64,000 nucleotides of DNA from contig JBBDHG010000054.1 of NCBI GenBank assembly GCA_037951165.1, positions 4,602,001 through 4,666,000 of the forward strand, in the 5' to 3' direction. This DNA is from Lophius americanus. Taxonomy: Eukaryota; Chordata; Actinopteri; Lophiiformes; Lophiidae. A model generated the notes under the pieces. That model had not been told where the DNA came from and searched no databases. It saw nothing but the letters and a program-made list of their open reading frames with translations. A program made the translations under genes and the position numbers. Of this stretch, positions 36,301 to 51,500 are shown in pieces (within the stretch, counting starts at the first letter, position 1; each line of letters begins with the position of its first letter).

Positions 36301-39300
36301 CTACATCGATCAGAATGTCTTCTGATGAAATGGTGTCTAAACTTCTAGACTAGGGGATATAAAAGTTTGTGAACCATTGATATAAAGGATAAAAAGATTG
36401 GGAACCACTGACAGATGATATACAAGTTGGGGAACCACTGACATGAACTACCATGGGTCCTTGGTCACCTCTCTTAGAACATTCTCCCCTGATTGCTTTG
36501 TTGAATTAGGGAGGCCAATGTACTCTAGGGAACCTTCCATGCAGCATAATACACTACTCAAAAAAAGAAGGGAACAATGTGTAACTCCAAGTCAATCACA
36601 CCTCCGGGATATCAACCTGTTCAGTCAGGAAGCAATTACAATTGTGAATTATTTCACCGGCTGTTGTGCAAATGGGACAAACAACAGGTGAAGCGGAAAT
36701 TACCGAGACAACCCCTACTAATGAAGGGTTTTGCAGCTGCTGGCCACAGACCATTTCCTTTCTGGCTGATTCTTGGCTAGTTCTGCATTTTCCAGTACCC
36801 AGCATAGTGTCAAGAGGGTTGAGGAGATACCAGGAGACAGGCCAGTACACCAGGAGAGGTGGAGGGGGCCGTAGAAGGACAACAACCCAGCAGCAGGACC
36901 GCCATCTGCTCCTTTGTGGGAGGACAAACAGGATGAGCACTCCCAGAGCCCCACAAAATGAGCTACAGAAGGCCCCCCATGTCCATGTTTTTGCCCAAAC
37001 TGTCAGTTACAGACTCTATGAGGGTGGCATAAGGGCCCAACGCTATGGAGACGCTATGGAGAACGTTCTGCTGCCTGTAACATCCTCCAGTATGATTGGT
37101 TTGGTGGTGGGTCAGTGATGATTTGGGGAGGCATATCCTTGGAGGGCCGCAGAGACCTAGGGGTGCTAGCCAGGGGTACCCTGACTGCTGTTAGGTACCA
37201 TGATGAGATCCTCAGACCCGTTCTCAGACCATATGCTGGTACAGTGGGCCCTCGGTTCATACTGGTGCATGACAACGCCCGGCCTCATGTGGCTGGAGTG
37301 TGTCAACGGTTCCTGGATGACAAAGGCATTAATTGGATTGACTGGCCCGCCCGTTCCCAAGATCTGAATCCAATCGAGCATCTCTGGTACATCATGTATC
37401 GTTGCATCCACCGCAGACATCTCGAACCACAGACTGTCCAGGAGCTGACTGATGCTCTGATCCAGGTCTGGGGGGAGACCCCCCAGGAGAACATCCGTCG
37501 TCTCTTCACGAGCATGCCCAGACGTACAGGCACCTGGAGGCCGTAAACACTTCTGAGCCACATTATGAATTGTCTTGAGGAAATTCAAAAAAGTTGGATC
37601 AGCCAGGGATCGCATTTCTTCACTACGATTTTGAGTATGATTCTGAATCCAGTCCTCAATGGGTTAATGATTTCCATTGATCGTTCTTACGTTATTTGTT
37701 TTTAACAAATTATACTACGTAATTAATAAAGATTTTCAGCTGGAATCTTTCATTAATCCAGATCTTGTATGTGTGATTTAAGTTTTCCCTATATTTCTTT
37801 GAGAAGTGTATGTTTGTAGCCTTCCCAGATCTGTGCCTTGACACAAGGAAGTTCTTCATGGCTGGTTTTCACTGATATGCACTGTCAGCTTTGTGACCTT
37901 TATACAGACAGGTATGTGCCTCCAAACTGTGTCAAGCCAGCAATATTTCAAGTGTCACTGCAAAGTGTTTGAATACTGGTGGAAATTTGTTTTTCAACAA
38001 ATTTGCAAAGATTTCATAAAGGGCAAAGGAGGGCATGGTAGAAATCCAGTGTGGACCCTAAGGAAAGGTCCTTAGTGTTACCAGCCTACCCAGGCACACC
38101 TAGTGCCGGTCCCATGCCCGGATAAATGGGAGGGTTGTGTCCGGAAGCTCATCAGACGTAAAACCTATGCCAAATTAATTTGCGGAACCAGACAATCTAC
38201 TGTGACGTCCCCCGAAAATTGGAAAGAGTCGAAAGAAGTTGCTATTACGGTGTTGATAAGGGAAAAATTAATTTCAATGATATTAGTATAAGGCTGCAAC
38301 ATAACAAAATGTGAGGATGTGAATATTTTCTGAACGTCTTCTACCACTGCTGTTACTTATATTTTTGAAGATTTCCCTGACATACAACAGATGCAGCTTA
38401 TAAATCTTAATGACATCATTAATGCAGAGTTAGTTTTCTAGTGCTGAGTATTTTCAAAGCATGGCATCATCGTTATGGCATCAGAAACAACAATCTGTTC
38501 TGTTTTCATGTGTATCAACCTTTTCCATTTATAATCTCATTACTTTTAAGATCTGAATGAATTACAATGGTACTCAAACTACACCTCTATTTTGTCTGTG
38601 TCTTACGCACCCTCACTCTTAGATGGTACGGACATTTTTCAGAGGTTGGCATGGTTGCAACTCTTCTTAGCAAGTGAATCAAAACTTACTGTGTTAATAA
38701 TTAGTGGTTTTTTTCTTTCTTTTAATAAAATGAACCACACTATCTGCCGGAGAACCTTTATTTTTTTTTGATACTCTTTGGATCTATAATTCAAACCTTT
38801 CGGTATTTGTTATTTTCTTCTTTTGGATTTTGGGGAAAAAATGTACTTCATCAAAGGTGATATACAAGTTGGAATCCAATGAGGTTTAAATACAAGATGT
38901 TATCATTTACGGTCATTTAATGAGTCAAAGGACAGCACAGGGGCGCAAGCGAGTTGCCTCACAGTAAGGTTTCGGGTTCAAATATCCACATCTGCCCTTG
39001 GACCTTTAGGTGCAGAATTTGCATGAACTCTCCGTCATTGCGGGGGGTTTCCCCGGGGACTCCAGCTTGCTCCCTCAGTCCAAATACATGCAATATAGAC
39101 ATGAATTTGTGACTATCTTGCCCATGAAAGTGAATGTGAAAGTTGCGTGTCTCTATGTGTCGGCCCTGTGATGAACTGGTGGCTGGCTGGAGTCCAGATG
39201 CTTTGCTTTACTTCACAAATTTGGTTGAGCTTTTTTATTCTGTATCATTAGCACTAAATCACCTCATACTCATTAGCCCCTTTCTCATAACTTCATCACA

Positions 39301-40955
39301 TGTGTATTGAGAGAAACTAAATGTGCAACGATCTAGGTCAGTAATCTTTAATAATTGTTCGGCAAAAGAAAATGACAAAAACTCACTGGTTCAAACATGT
39401 AAGATGTAAATATTTGCTGATTTACTGTTCATAGTCATAAACTAAATATATTGAAGTCTTGGACTGATGGTCACATGACATGTAGGCCAGTGGGAATCTG
39501 AAATGGGCATTTTTCACAATTTGTATTATAGAACAAACATGTAATAGATCAAATGTCATACAGATTAATAATCTGAATATTATTTATCCTCAGCTCTAAA
39601 CATAACAAGTCCATTCTCCCACGACAGCACAACAATATTTTGCCACAGACGTAGAAACGTCCCTGCAAATTAAAACCACCACCTCTGCTATGTTGAAATG
39701 ACAAATACTGTCAAAATTCAGGTATTTTGTCACTGCCAGACTAATGAGATGCAAAATTATGAAAATTGGCTGCCACTGTATCCTTGCTATGAAAAAACAA
39801 TCTGAACGGAACAAAGGAACAGCAATAACAGGAGAGGTAAATGGTTGCAGAGGTCAGAATTGAGAATAAACATTCATTTAGTGCAGACGGGCTCTCTGAG
39901 TGTTAGATGATTTGTGTTATACATGAATAATAAGAATTGAATGTGTTATAAAGAGATTTATTACATACTTAGGGTTGTAGTGTTTCTACTACTTCGCTAT
40001 AGTGTGCTTAAAGGAAAAGATTATAAATTAGTCATTAACATAGCATATGTAGTATAAAGTATCCTGACCCTGTATCCTGAACATGGATTTTTCAATTTAT
40101 GGTATCTGATGACCAAATAGTCCAATCTTCATTGGATACAAGGAAATCACAAAGCAAATCTATGACAAAATGCTATGCTGCAAACAGATACAGATACCGG
40201 ACAACTCACTTAATTATGTTAATGAGTTATTTGTACTATGTTACATCCCATCTCTAGAGGTATTCGTGGCAAATTACCAGTCTAATGCATGTCCTCTGGG
40301 GGGTGGGAGTAGGCAAATGTCAAAACTTCAAAACCAAACCAATTACAAATGATTGCAATTGGTCCATTTCCTCCACAGAACCGCACATTAATGCACACAA
40401 AGGACACACACATACACACTGCCTGCCACCTTGAAAGAAACACATATGTCTATGTTACATAAATAATAGTTATTCCCTGTTATTTTTATTTGTATAAGAC
40501 TAGCAGCCTTCTGCTACCTCTCATAACCAGAAAAAAGACCAAAAAACATCCCAGTAACCTAAAAATAAAACTGAAATCCATTTCTAACTGATTCCAGTTT
40601 ACAGGTAGAGCTGTAATGTAAACAAACTGATTTGGCTGCAAAAGGGAGTTTCATCGTCAGACTCGGTTTCACAGCACAATAATTGCACAAGCAGCACCCT
40701 CTCCATCTGGTGGCACGAGTGTGTGTGTGTGCTCTAATTGCTGGAGCAGGGCTAGTTCTACACACTAAATCATCCTTCTGCACTTCTTTTTTTTAAACAA
40801 GATAATTTGGGAATAGAACAAAGAAGACAAAGAGTTCCACGTGTCCAATGTTTTCAGCGCTCATAATCCCTCTCTCCCCTCCCAGCATGTGACACTGTCT
40901 ACCCACCCACTCCTAAAGAGAAAGAAGGGGTGTGTGTGTGTGAGAGAGAGAGCAA

Positions 40956-40992
<37 letters not shown>

Positions 40993-42557
40993 GAGGGGGT
41001 GGGAGAGGAGAGAAAGAGAGAGAAAAGCACAGAGTGCCTGTTTTCAGCTCCCAGTTTCCCAGAGCTGCTCTGCCAGACAGCACTCACATCCAGCATCACA
41101 CACTCTCAAACACAATAATTATCACTACGACAGCGGACAAAACCTTCTCGTTTTTTTCAGCTGCACCACAGATTCTCACAAGATCCCAAAAAAAAAGACA
41201 GACTATTTCTTCTGCTGTCACACCAGCTCAGAGGAGGCTGGGTCGAGACTGGCGAGGGTGACTGGAGAATGGAATGGAACCTCAGAAGAATGGAAAGTGA
41301 ACTGAGGCACATCAACCCAGATCTCCTGCAACCCAGCAAGAGCTTTAAGAAGCCCTCTTCAGGCACCATTACCGTCAACGTAGGGGGGTTCCTGTACACC
41401 GCCCATCGCACCACTCTTGCAAAGCACCAGGGTTCCTTTCTGGAAGAACTGGCCAATGGTAAGAAGCCAGTTCAGCACACTGATTCCATGGGAAACCCAT
41501 TCATCGATAGAGATGGTCCAGTTTTCCGACATGTGCTGAACTATCTCCGAACCGGTGGGCTCCAGTTGCCTGACGATTTCCGGGAGGCAGGGCTTCTGCG
41601 ACGGGAAGCAGATTTTTACCGTTTGAGTGAACTTGTGGAAGCTGTGCTCGAGTGGGAAAGCCAGAGGGCAGCCCAGCGAGAGGCTGCTTTTCTGGAGGTG
41701 ACTGACAGCCATGAGAGGTCACAGGGTCTCAAGGTGTACTGCAGTGATCCTACCTTCATTGAAAAGGTCAAAGGGCGGCTGGTGCAGATCTCCAAAAGCC
41801 GCTTGGATGGCTTTCCAGAAGAATTTGAAGTATCCTCCAATGTGATCCAGTTCCGGCACTTCATCAAGTCGGAACCAGGCTCGCGACTTGTGCTGAAGGA
41901 GGACAGCACATTCCTGTGTACGCTTGACTGTCTGAAACTGGAGACGGTGATGTTAGCACTGAGATCCGGCTTTAAGCTGGTCACCAGCCTCGACAGCAGC
42001 AAAGGCTCTGTGGTTGCCGCCGAGGCTCTGCATTTTGTCAAGTAGGTTGGAGGGAAGTAGAGCGATGGGATAAAGAGTAACGGGGGAGGCAAAAAGAGAA
42101 AAGAGCAGTGCCTGATTCCATATACATCTCCTAAGATATTGTTTTCAGGACCTTAAAGCATATGCTGAATTAAAATGTGTCCTGGCAGTGAAGAAGGAGA
42201 AGAGGCGGGTTTGTTCACTGCACAATGCTAGCTTATAAACACAGGATTTGATGAGTTTTCAACCTTTAAACTGCCTTGTAAGCTTCCATGTCTAGACTTC
42301 ATAATGATCCAGACCAGCTTAGCATTTATGATGTCTGAAAGGCGTTTGATTAGATTTTCCAGAAAAAGTATAATTCTAAAATGGAAGACAACCCAATTCT
42401 TTTGTAGAGAATGTGAAGGGATCAATTTGTGTTTTCAAGTTCAAAAGCACAGTGAATTTGTCTCTGCACAAAAACTGCTTCTGCTGCTTTGTCATCGAGT
42501 GCTAAAGCCTTAAAGACCAGTCGTGATGTGCACTGCTGTGCCATTCAGCTTTTACTA

Positions 42558-42596
<39 letters not shown>

Positions 42597-45500
42597 GCTT
42601 TACTGTGTGTGTGCCGTGTTTAGTTGGTTTAATATTTCTTGTTTGGTTTATTGGCCTCTCTGGAGCCTGAAAGGAAACCGCTTTACATTAATCATTGTTG
42701 TGGATGGACTAACAAGCTTCATATCCACAATGCGATTGAGGCAATACAAATTGTTTCTCGGATCATGTTGACAATATGAGTTTGAGCGCAAAGAACCGTG
42801 ATTACTGTACGGGTTTTGAATCTAGCATGATGCATGTGCACTAAATAAAGTGTGTTTGTTGGTGCTGTGAGCTTCTGTAAAGTCAGTGCCACGACAATGC
42901 CTATTTCTTTTAGATGTGAGTATTTTTCAATTAAAGGTGATACTTAAACTACTGGAGAGTGTCTTGAAATGCTTCTTCAATGGTTGTTGAACTATTTTAA
43001 GTCTGAGTCATTGCTTGGTCTGAGAAGCCTTATACTAATCTTATGTGTTTAGAAGTTACTTGACATCAATCCTTTACTTAAACATCAACAGGACTATTTG
43101 TTTCTGACCCAAAATAATGTGTGGTCGGTTCAGTGAGTTGCTTAAACCTATTGACGTTTTCCCTTTTGAAATTGTTCTGAGAGAAATTAGTATTGAGACA
43201 AACAGAACTCTGGCTCTCATTCAGTTTTTATCGATCATTTATCAATTTTATTCTCATGCAATCTTAACATTTAACTTGCTGCAGTGATAAAGACGTGTTC
43301 TCAGGGAGTGTTATTCACACCCTGAGAACACTGGATGAAAAATGATCAATAAGCTCGGTGTTAAATCCATATATAAAGAGATTCTGCGGAAATTATTCAA
43401 AATTAGATGAATTGAAATCAATTCCAGCAAATTGGTTATTGCTGCTTTCACTTACAATAATGACTGAGTATAAGTCAGTTGTGCTGGCTCGCTGCCACCA
43501 CAGTGCAGCATCTCCACCTCCATCAGACGTACTGAGGCCCCATCAAACCCTCCCAGTTCCAGTCTAAATATTTGGTAGACAGAGGAAGGCCTCTGGCCGT
43601 ACTGCAGGCACACAGACATCCCAGCTGAGGATGTAGTAAAAATGCCTGAGCACATATCTACAAGAGGAGTCTCACAAAAAAATTTAAAAAATGCCGAAAA
43701 CTTTTTACCCACAATGGGTCTTTCTCAAGGAGTGACTGGGAAAGATCTTTGATGTACTAAAAGTAGGGCAGTCTGTGAGATGAATCCTGCTATTTTCCCT
43801 TGAGGAGCACCTCTTTTTATCTCTCTTTATTGCACTCTGATGTGTGTCATCATCAACTGAAGTTATCCAAGTAATGTATTCAAGTATAAATTTGCGGCAG
43901 ATATAAATTTTTATTCTTTCAAGTCCATTTTACTTTTCCTGATTTTATAGTATTGGTAATATTGTACTTTTAACGACATTTTCTAAAGTTACAGTCACAA
44001 GTTACCTTACAAATTAAGATATTAACATATACAACTTATGAAGGTTTCAAATACCATTATCCTCTCTATAAATGTCCTAAAAATGAACATACATAATAAT
44101 TTTCCGCAGGGGCATACACCAAAGCAAGCTCCGTTTTTGGACTTCGGTATTTATAAAATGTTCAAAATTTCAGAGGATAAATACCACTTGTGAAGAGGTT
44201 CATCATGTACCGTCCCAGTAAAGTTTGGCATGAGTTTGTAATTGCTGCAATTAAGAACAAAAACATTTTGACAAATGTGAAGAAGGGAGGTGTGGAAATC
44301 CATTTATCCAAGTGTTTACATTTTTTAATCAATCTCCTCCAGAGTTTATTCTTGGAAAAGGGGATAAATTGCTTTGTCAAGCAAGGTTGCCTAGATCACC
44401 TTACCAAGCATACAACCACTCAGCCACATTTGCGTCAGCAGCAACTCTCGCTGTACCTCTGACTGGTGCCCCCCACCCCCTAGTGACAAATGATGCTCTA
44501 CAGCACACGTCGGAGTTGATGCCGCCGCCGCCACCACCCCCATGACTCATAGATCCACTTTAAACTGACATCAGGCCGACCTCATCATCAGCCCACTCCT
44601 CGCAAACAGATCAGAAAAAATGTACCGCGCACCTAACACCCTGTCTGACAACGTAGAAGTGATTTCAGTGAATCAGTGCTGCTCACTTAGCCCTGATATA
44701 CTTTTGTCGATATGTTTGTCAATAACATCCAACCTGACGCTTTTTATGATTGTAGCATAGCTCCATGCATTTTCCATGACCATGACTGTAATGTTTATTA
44801 GTTGTGGGGTCAAAGTGACCCGGACCTAATAAAAGACTGCTTTGGATGATGAAGGAGGAGGGACTTGGTAACAACTGACTACTATCATCAAGATAGCCTG
44901 TTGCCATGCAAACACAACTTCTATATCATAAAATCAAAAGCCCATCCTTATCGCAAAACCTTAGTCATGTGGAACGCTCACCTAAAAAAATATCTAGAGA
45001 TTATACCTCAGCTTTTTTAATTTAAGTTCCAGAGAGCGACGCAGTGGAAGAGGAGTAGGATGGGAGAAGTGATAAAGAGGAGGGGGAGGGGGGGATGTCA
45101 GGCCCTTTTCACTTCCACTGTCAACTCAGAGAAAAGGAAGCAGCAGTAATGGTTATTCAGTGACAAAAAAGGATGAGCGGCAAAGAGATGGGGGGACACA
45201 GTGAAATATATTAAGATATTTTTAGACTGAAAGTGGAAATAGCCAACACCTTTATCCTTCATAGTTTTATACAATTAAAAGTTAAAATAAATAAATATTG
45301 GTACCAATATGGATTACAAGAATGAGTGAATACATCATAATGTAACAGTCTCAATATCTACTTAATTTGGCCTTGATTTATATTTATATTGGTCATCTGT
45401 TCCATTGAATTGTGCAAGGTATTACATTTTCCTAGACTTCAAAAGTAGGTCTTCTTCATTTGTAAAACATCTCAAACGTTGGTGATCGAAACAGTTGACA

Positions 45501-48500
45501 ATTTGTGTTCTGTCGAATTTCATTAAGTAACTTATTAAAGTTCTATAATAAAGCAAAAAATACTGGAAATAATTAAGACAACAAGCAGACGCAGTAAAGG
45601 TTGATCTGAAAGTAAGAGAGGTGTGGAGAAGCTCCTGCTGAGGCAGTAGGAGGTGGAGGAAGAAAGCATTCATCCTTCCCTACCACCTTCTTACTGATGT
45701 GGAAGTGGTATTCAACATCTTGAATGTAAAGACAGGTGCAAGGTCATGTATTGGTGTGCACCACATGCAAATCTGAGATAGCATATCAGTTGAAAAAACA
45801 TTTTCAGTAATCGTTTTAAGAACGATTTCAACAAAATTGTATTGTACTCTTCCTGCTGAGTCTGTCTTCTAAGTGTACACATGGAGATTACAGTAAAATG
45901 TAAAAAGACTCAAGATTTTAGAGAAGAAAACCTCAGTTTTCACCTGTTTACATCTAAAGTAGTGGTCATACAGACTTGAGTGATTTGATGTTTCATAATC
46001 ACTGAAGAGACCCACATAAGGAAATGAGATTCTAGTAACAGACAGCGGGTGATGCAGCCCGGTTGTTTCTCATGAAGGAAGAACTATAGTAATTATTAGC
46101 ATTACTATCATAATCAGACAGCAAATCAGCCAAGTGTGAGGAATAATGACCAACTGGTAGAACCAAAGAGGGTTGGGTAAGTTTCCAGAAATGACAGTCC
46201 GGTTTAATCTAGTTTAATTTTATGCTAAGCTGTGAGCCAGCAGTTTGCACCATGCAGCTAATTAGCAGGAGCCAAAGGACATCTGATTATCTGAGCACCA
46301 CAGGGTTTCTCTGGTGTAATAGAGTTGGGCGTTGTGCATTGTACTAACCTGAGTGATGAGTATAGGTGTTAATTTGTCAGTAACGAGTTGGTACAGGTCA
46401 TGCTGTCTAGGTTAAATGTCACAATACTCTAATGTAAATGCAAAGCCTCTTTTTGAGTCGATACTGAGGCTGTTTGTCCTGTTAACCTTATTTGCAATAG
46501 GCTGTTCATTTATACCCAACTTCGATCCAGTTTAAATTAAAAGTCCACTTACATTTTATGGGACAGAAAATCTGTTGACAAGCTTCACAGTTATCGCAAA
46601 GTATTTAGAGTAACTTTAGGAAAAGTCACTGAATCGCATGTTACCCAACTGCCCTTCAAATTTAGGTACGATAATGTTTTCTTAAGTTGCACTATGCCCA
46701 AATCTCCCAAAACTTAGGTTGTAAAATGTGTCAATCAATTGTACTTATCGAGGTGCTAGTACACTCTCATTCATGGATCTCATTGTGGAGGATGTGGAAG
46801 AATATGAGAAATGAGTGACGCCTATTAGTAAAATTACATTTTTCATAAAATCAGTCCAGTCTAAGAAAAATTCAGTTTCACCTGCGTTTGACTGCAGGAT
46901 CGATCAGAGCAGGTCCTTGCCCTCAGGTGCCGACGTGCATATGCATTATCATGGTTCCAAGAATGATTTCTATATGTACAGACATTGCTTCTGCAGGGTG
47001 AGTATTTCTTGAAGAGTTTGCAAAACACAGATGAATTTAACAGGAACTGTTGAGTTCATTGTAAAGATTAAACACGTACTATTTTTTATAAATGCACCAT
47101 TGGACAATTTGGTTTCACATCCCAAAGACCAAGTCCTTTCTTTTTACAGAATCTCACTTCTAAGTTTCATGCATAGTACAATATCATGTTGCAAACATTT
47201 TTTTAACAATCAAAATGATGTCAAACTGGCTGAAATATACAAAACCTAGGGCACTTATAATTTTCCAGTGTAATTGAATGGCTACTAGTTGTTTTCTGTG
47301 TCTCTGTGACAGGTCAATATAGTATATATAGTAAACATTTTGCCAAACAGCCCTCTTACCTGATGATCCCCCATGCATACAAGGTAGTCTGATAATATTT
47401 GAGAGTAATTAGATGCAATCTGTGATTTACATAGAAGTAACTGAGTTAGTACAAGTATTTGTAAGCACTCTCTACCACATGGCTCTCGCAAGACGACATG
47501 AATATTGGCACGAATTCTGCATGTTACCCTCCAAATCACTCTGTCAAATCTGAATTACACCAGAAGCTACAGTGAGTCTCATTAAAAAAAGAATGACTGG
47601 TTGATTATTGTGATATACTGTATATTGAGTTTGGGTTGATCGACTTCGCTCTACCCTCTGGGTGTGCTGGGGCTTGCTCTCAGGACAAGAGGCTTACCTT
47701 CACATATTAAGCTCAAGAGAGATTTTGCAAAAGTCTCCACTGAAAGCCAGACTATTGGGGGATGAATACATTTAGAAGGCAGAGTCAGGGCAGGTTTGGT
47801 TAGCATTGAATAAAATCCTCCCACACAGCAACAACAACAGAAATCTCATCCAAAAGACATACAAATAGATGAGATTTTGACACTGACTGGTTATCACACT
47901 TCTAATAAAGAGCCTATAGCTAAACAGCTCATACTCTTGTGTAGCAATGATAATGTTTTTTATGCAGCATTCATGACTTCCGAGAACCCACTGTTGCAGG
48001 TCAGCGGAGGGTCTGGGAGTAAAAATACAGAAACAGGTTGTTAAAAGTAAACTCAATACCTCATTTAAAATTGAGCTCAGATAGCAGCAAAATGCCGTCC
48101 GCCTCTCTCTGACACAAAAACATGAACTGCTGAAATGTGAACTTTAATATCAATGTTGCCTTGTGAAAATACACCAAATTCACATGAAAAATGGAAGAAC
48201 ATTATTTGAAAAAATTTGTCAAAAGTAAAATGTACATCTTAAGGTCCAGGGGGGAATTTGCATACACCAGCTGATGACACTAACGTGGGAAATCAGGAAG
48301 AATCCTCTATAATCAGGAAATGTTATAAAACTATAAACATACTTAAAAGGTCTTAAAAAGTCACAATAGAGAAAAAAGGTTTCCACATTCTACACACTCG
48401 CATCGCAAAGAATATTTTTCTTTTCCCCCCCATTTTCTTTCAGGAGAACACTATAAGCCTGTATATATACATAAGCCATTCGTCAGCCTACTGACAGAAA

Positions 48501-51500
48501 CGTACATTGTGTCTACTGGCAACCCAGCATCACATTTTGGGCCTATATCATTATCCTGGTTGTCACGTGTCTCTTGTATTGGAGGCTGGGCAGATGATTT
48601 GTCTCGCCAGCTCTTATTTTCCACCAAGGGCAACAACAAACATTCATTTCTGAGAAGAATAGAATGGCTTCATTCTATTCTTCAGTGGAACGGGAGAATT
48701 TGTCGCAACAGGATGTTGCGACAAATCCTCACTGAAGTCAAGGTCATGACAGTACCATTAATAATAGGCCTGTTTCATCACTTTTTATCTACAGGTTGCT
48801 CAAAGACAGGAAATTGCGATTCTGAAAATGAGACAGAGCTGCACTGTCAGAATTTCTCCTAAATATGCACTTTATGTTCAAATCTTTCAGATTATATTGA
48901 TACAATTAATTTACTTTCAATAATCTTAAACATAAAAAAATACAAAGGAGCTTTAAAAATGTAGTTTATGGTAGGAAACACTATATTCCTGCACTCTTAA
49001 CGTGTTGCTGCCAGAGTGAATTTGAATGACCGTTTAAAAAGGAGCGAGGAGATGTTGTGTAAATTCACATAGGTCATTCTCAATGATTAAATACACACTA
49101 TAAAACAAGTTTATAGGTGGCGAGAAATTGAAACAATACCTACGTTTCTCTTACTGTGAGCTGTTATTATTTTTGCAATTAATTTCTAGAGGTGCTGTAA
49201 GAGGGTAGATTAAAAGGAGAAAGCTGAGACCTTCAGCCTGATGAGACCTTTAACAGCAGGAACTTTGAAGCCTCCCATTGAATTAACATAAACAGACAAC
49301 AGCATAAATGCTCCAAACCAACCACCAGGACCGATCGTTGACATTGCTTTGGAAACAGTGCAGAGTTTTGTCTCCACTTCAAAAACAGAAAAAGGAACTG
49401 CTGAAAGCTGAAAATGTCAAAAATCCATAATGTGGGCCAGCTGTGTCCATGTGAAAGAGGTCAGATAAAGTCCTGAAAGCATGTATTGTTGCGGTCGTCT
49501 CACTACAAAGTACTTCTATTCAAGAGGTTTCCAGTCAAAGAAATATTCCTCTTTAAAACTTTCAAGATTTGTGAGCCACTCTTTAGGAATGAGTCTTCAA
49601 AGCCAAGTCAGCCACACTCCTTCACTAAACACCTATGACAGTTTGCCCAGGATCAAACAGCAAGCGCAGTCTCAATGGTTTTTATTTTTGCATGGTGATA
49701 CCACAAGACAGAGATTCATCCCTTTCAAATTTGACTGGATACCTGGTTTTTCTAGTCTGGTTCCTGGTTGCATTCACAGTTTAACCTTATCCGACTGCAG
49801 GATAGAATTTGTTAAGTTGAAAAGTGAGAAGTCAATGATTTTTGGGGGATATTACCCTGTTTTAAAAACTGTCAGTTACTGGCAAGGTTTCCATCCAAAC
49901 GTGTAGAACATTTTAAAAGAACTCCGGGAACTTCTCCAAAAGAAAACGCCAATTATTGTTTCCGTCCAACGCTGAATAGGTGAAATGAAAAGGTAGCACA
50001 GACCAAATTCCAGTGCTAGTTGACTAATCTTAATTAGATCTGGTAGAAAACTGCATTTTCCTACTATGTACCATGGGCATGGAACAATTTACAAAATGAC
50101 CAAAACTTGTATTAAATGTACCAGCTAATACAATTAAAGAGTGTTGTGATCGAGACATTGAGGATTTTTTTGTATAACAATGCATTTGTTGCATTCTAAT
50201 ACTAGAATGGTCAAGCGTTTTTAATCTCAATGAGAGTCCCCTGGTTAAATAAAAGGTCAAATAAATAACAAACTTGCTAATGTTTCAGCCTAGCCTTTAG
50301 AGCATGAGTATTGTGTCCATCCATTACTGTGCGAGTGTTAGGGGCTGGAATAAGAAGATTAACAGTAGATGGCATACACCCTTTGAGATCCAGCATTAAC
50401 ATTCAACAAACTGCGATACAGTACATATTCTGTGGAATCTGATATCACAGGCCATCGTGCCCACGTGCATTGTTGAGAATTAGGCACTCATGACAATGTG
50501 GCCAGTCATTGGTATGTCCTCCCTTAGAGCATGTTGGTAGGTACTAAGTGTGCAGGGGCATTGGGATCATCCAGTAACGCCTGCTGTTCTGGAGAAGCTC
50601 TGACTTAGTCATCTCATCATCACAATTTGCCACCTTTCAAAGTTGCTGATATTCTTCCACTTGCCCATTTCCTGCATCATCTTTTTGGACAAAATGTTCA
50701 ATGCTGCCTCATTTATTCCACCAACTGACAAGTGCCTTGGTAATGAGATAATGCTGTCAATTATTTGTCGCCGATAAAACCTTTTTTTGCACCAGTCAAA
50801 AGATTTAACACGATTGCCAATTCAGTGTGACCAAAGTACTAACTGTTATTATAGTTACAAAAGTCCGACTCACACCGAAAACAGTGAACAACAATGTAGG
50901 ACAAATAATGTAGTAATTTTTGCTTGGTTGACTCTAAATTGCTCCTTGCCTCTACGTGTCGTTCTTCTTCTGCTACTAATTTTAGTTTACTCCGCAGAGC
51001 TTGTGTAACAATGAAGTCCATGACTTGATGCACACATGTCTGATTCCAAACGTCTGTTTCTGAAGCACTTTCTAAATTGACACTTAAATTAATCTTTGCA
51101 GCCATGCTTAGAGTTTTTATTTTCAAAAATTGCATTTCCCCTCCATGGAAAATATGTATAAAAATGGATGGTATGATTTCACTGATTTCCCCCCCAAACT
51201 TAAAATTACAGAAAAAGACCAATCTACTGTATGATTTAATAGTTTATTTTGTTATGGAAATCAATTTTAAATTAATCATACTTTCTGAGAAGCCATATCT
51301 TTCCTACCATAATGGTAGAATATTTCACTTAGCCTCAGGTGTCATTCAGAGGCAGCAGTGAGCGCTGCAGCAAAATAAAAATACTTTCTCAGTGCAATCG
51401 GCAATAAAACAGTCGCCGAATTCTCCCACAGTGACGTAGAATCCTAGAAGAGAGTCAATTCATGTAGGCTGCCGATGTCACCTGTGTGAAATAGTGAAGC

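Noticed and set aside
45283..45300. Palindrome ATATTGGTACCAATAT
   Set aside because: A short symmetrical site with no loop and AT-rich flanks. Less striking than the long-stem hairpins.
49481..49906. 141-codon open frame on the plus strand
   Set aside because: No recognisable domain, no splice context, and its end includes a TTTCCATCCAAACG phrase common in fish repeats. Likely chance or an old repeat.
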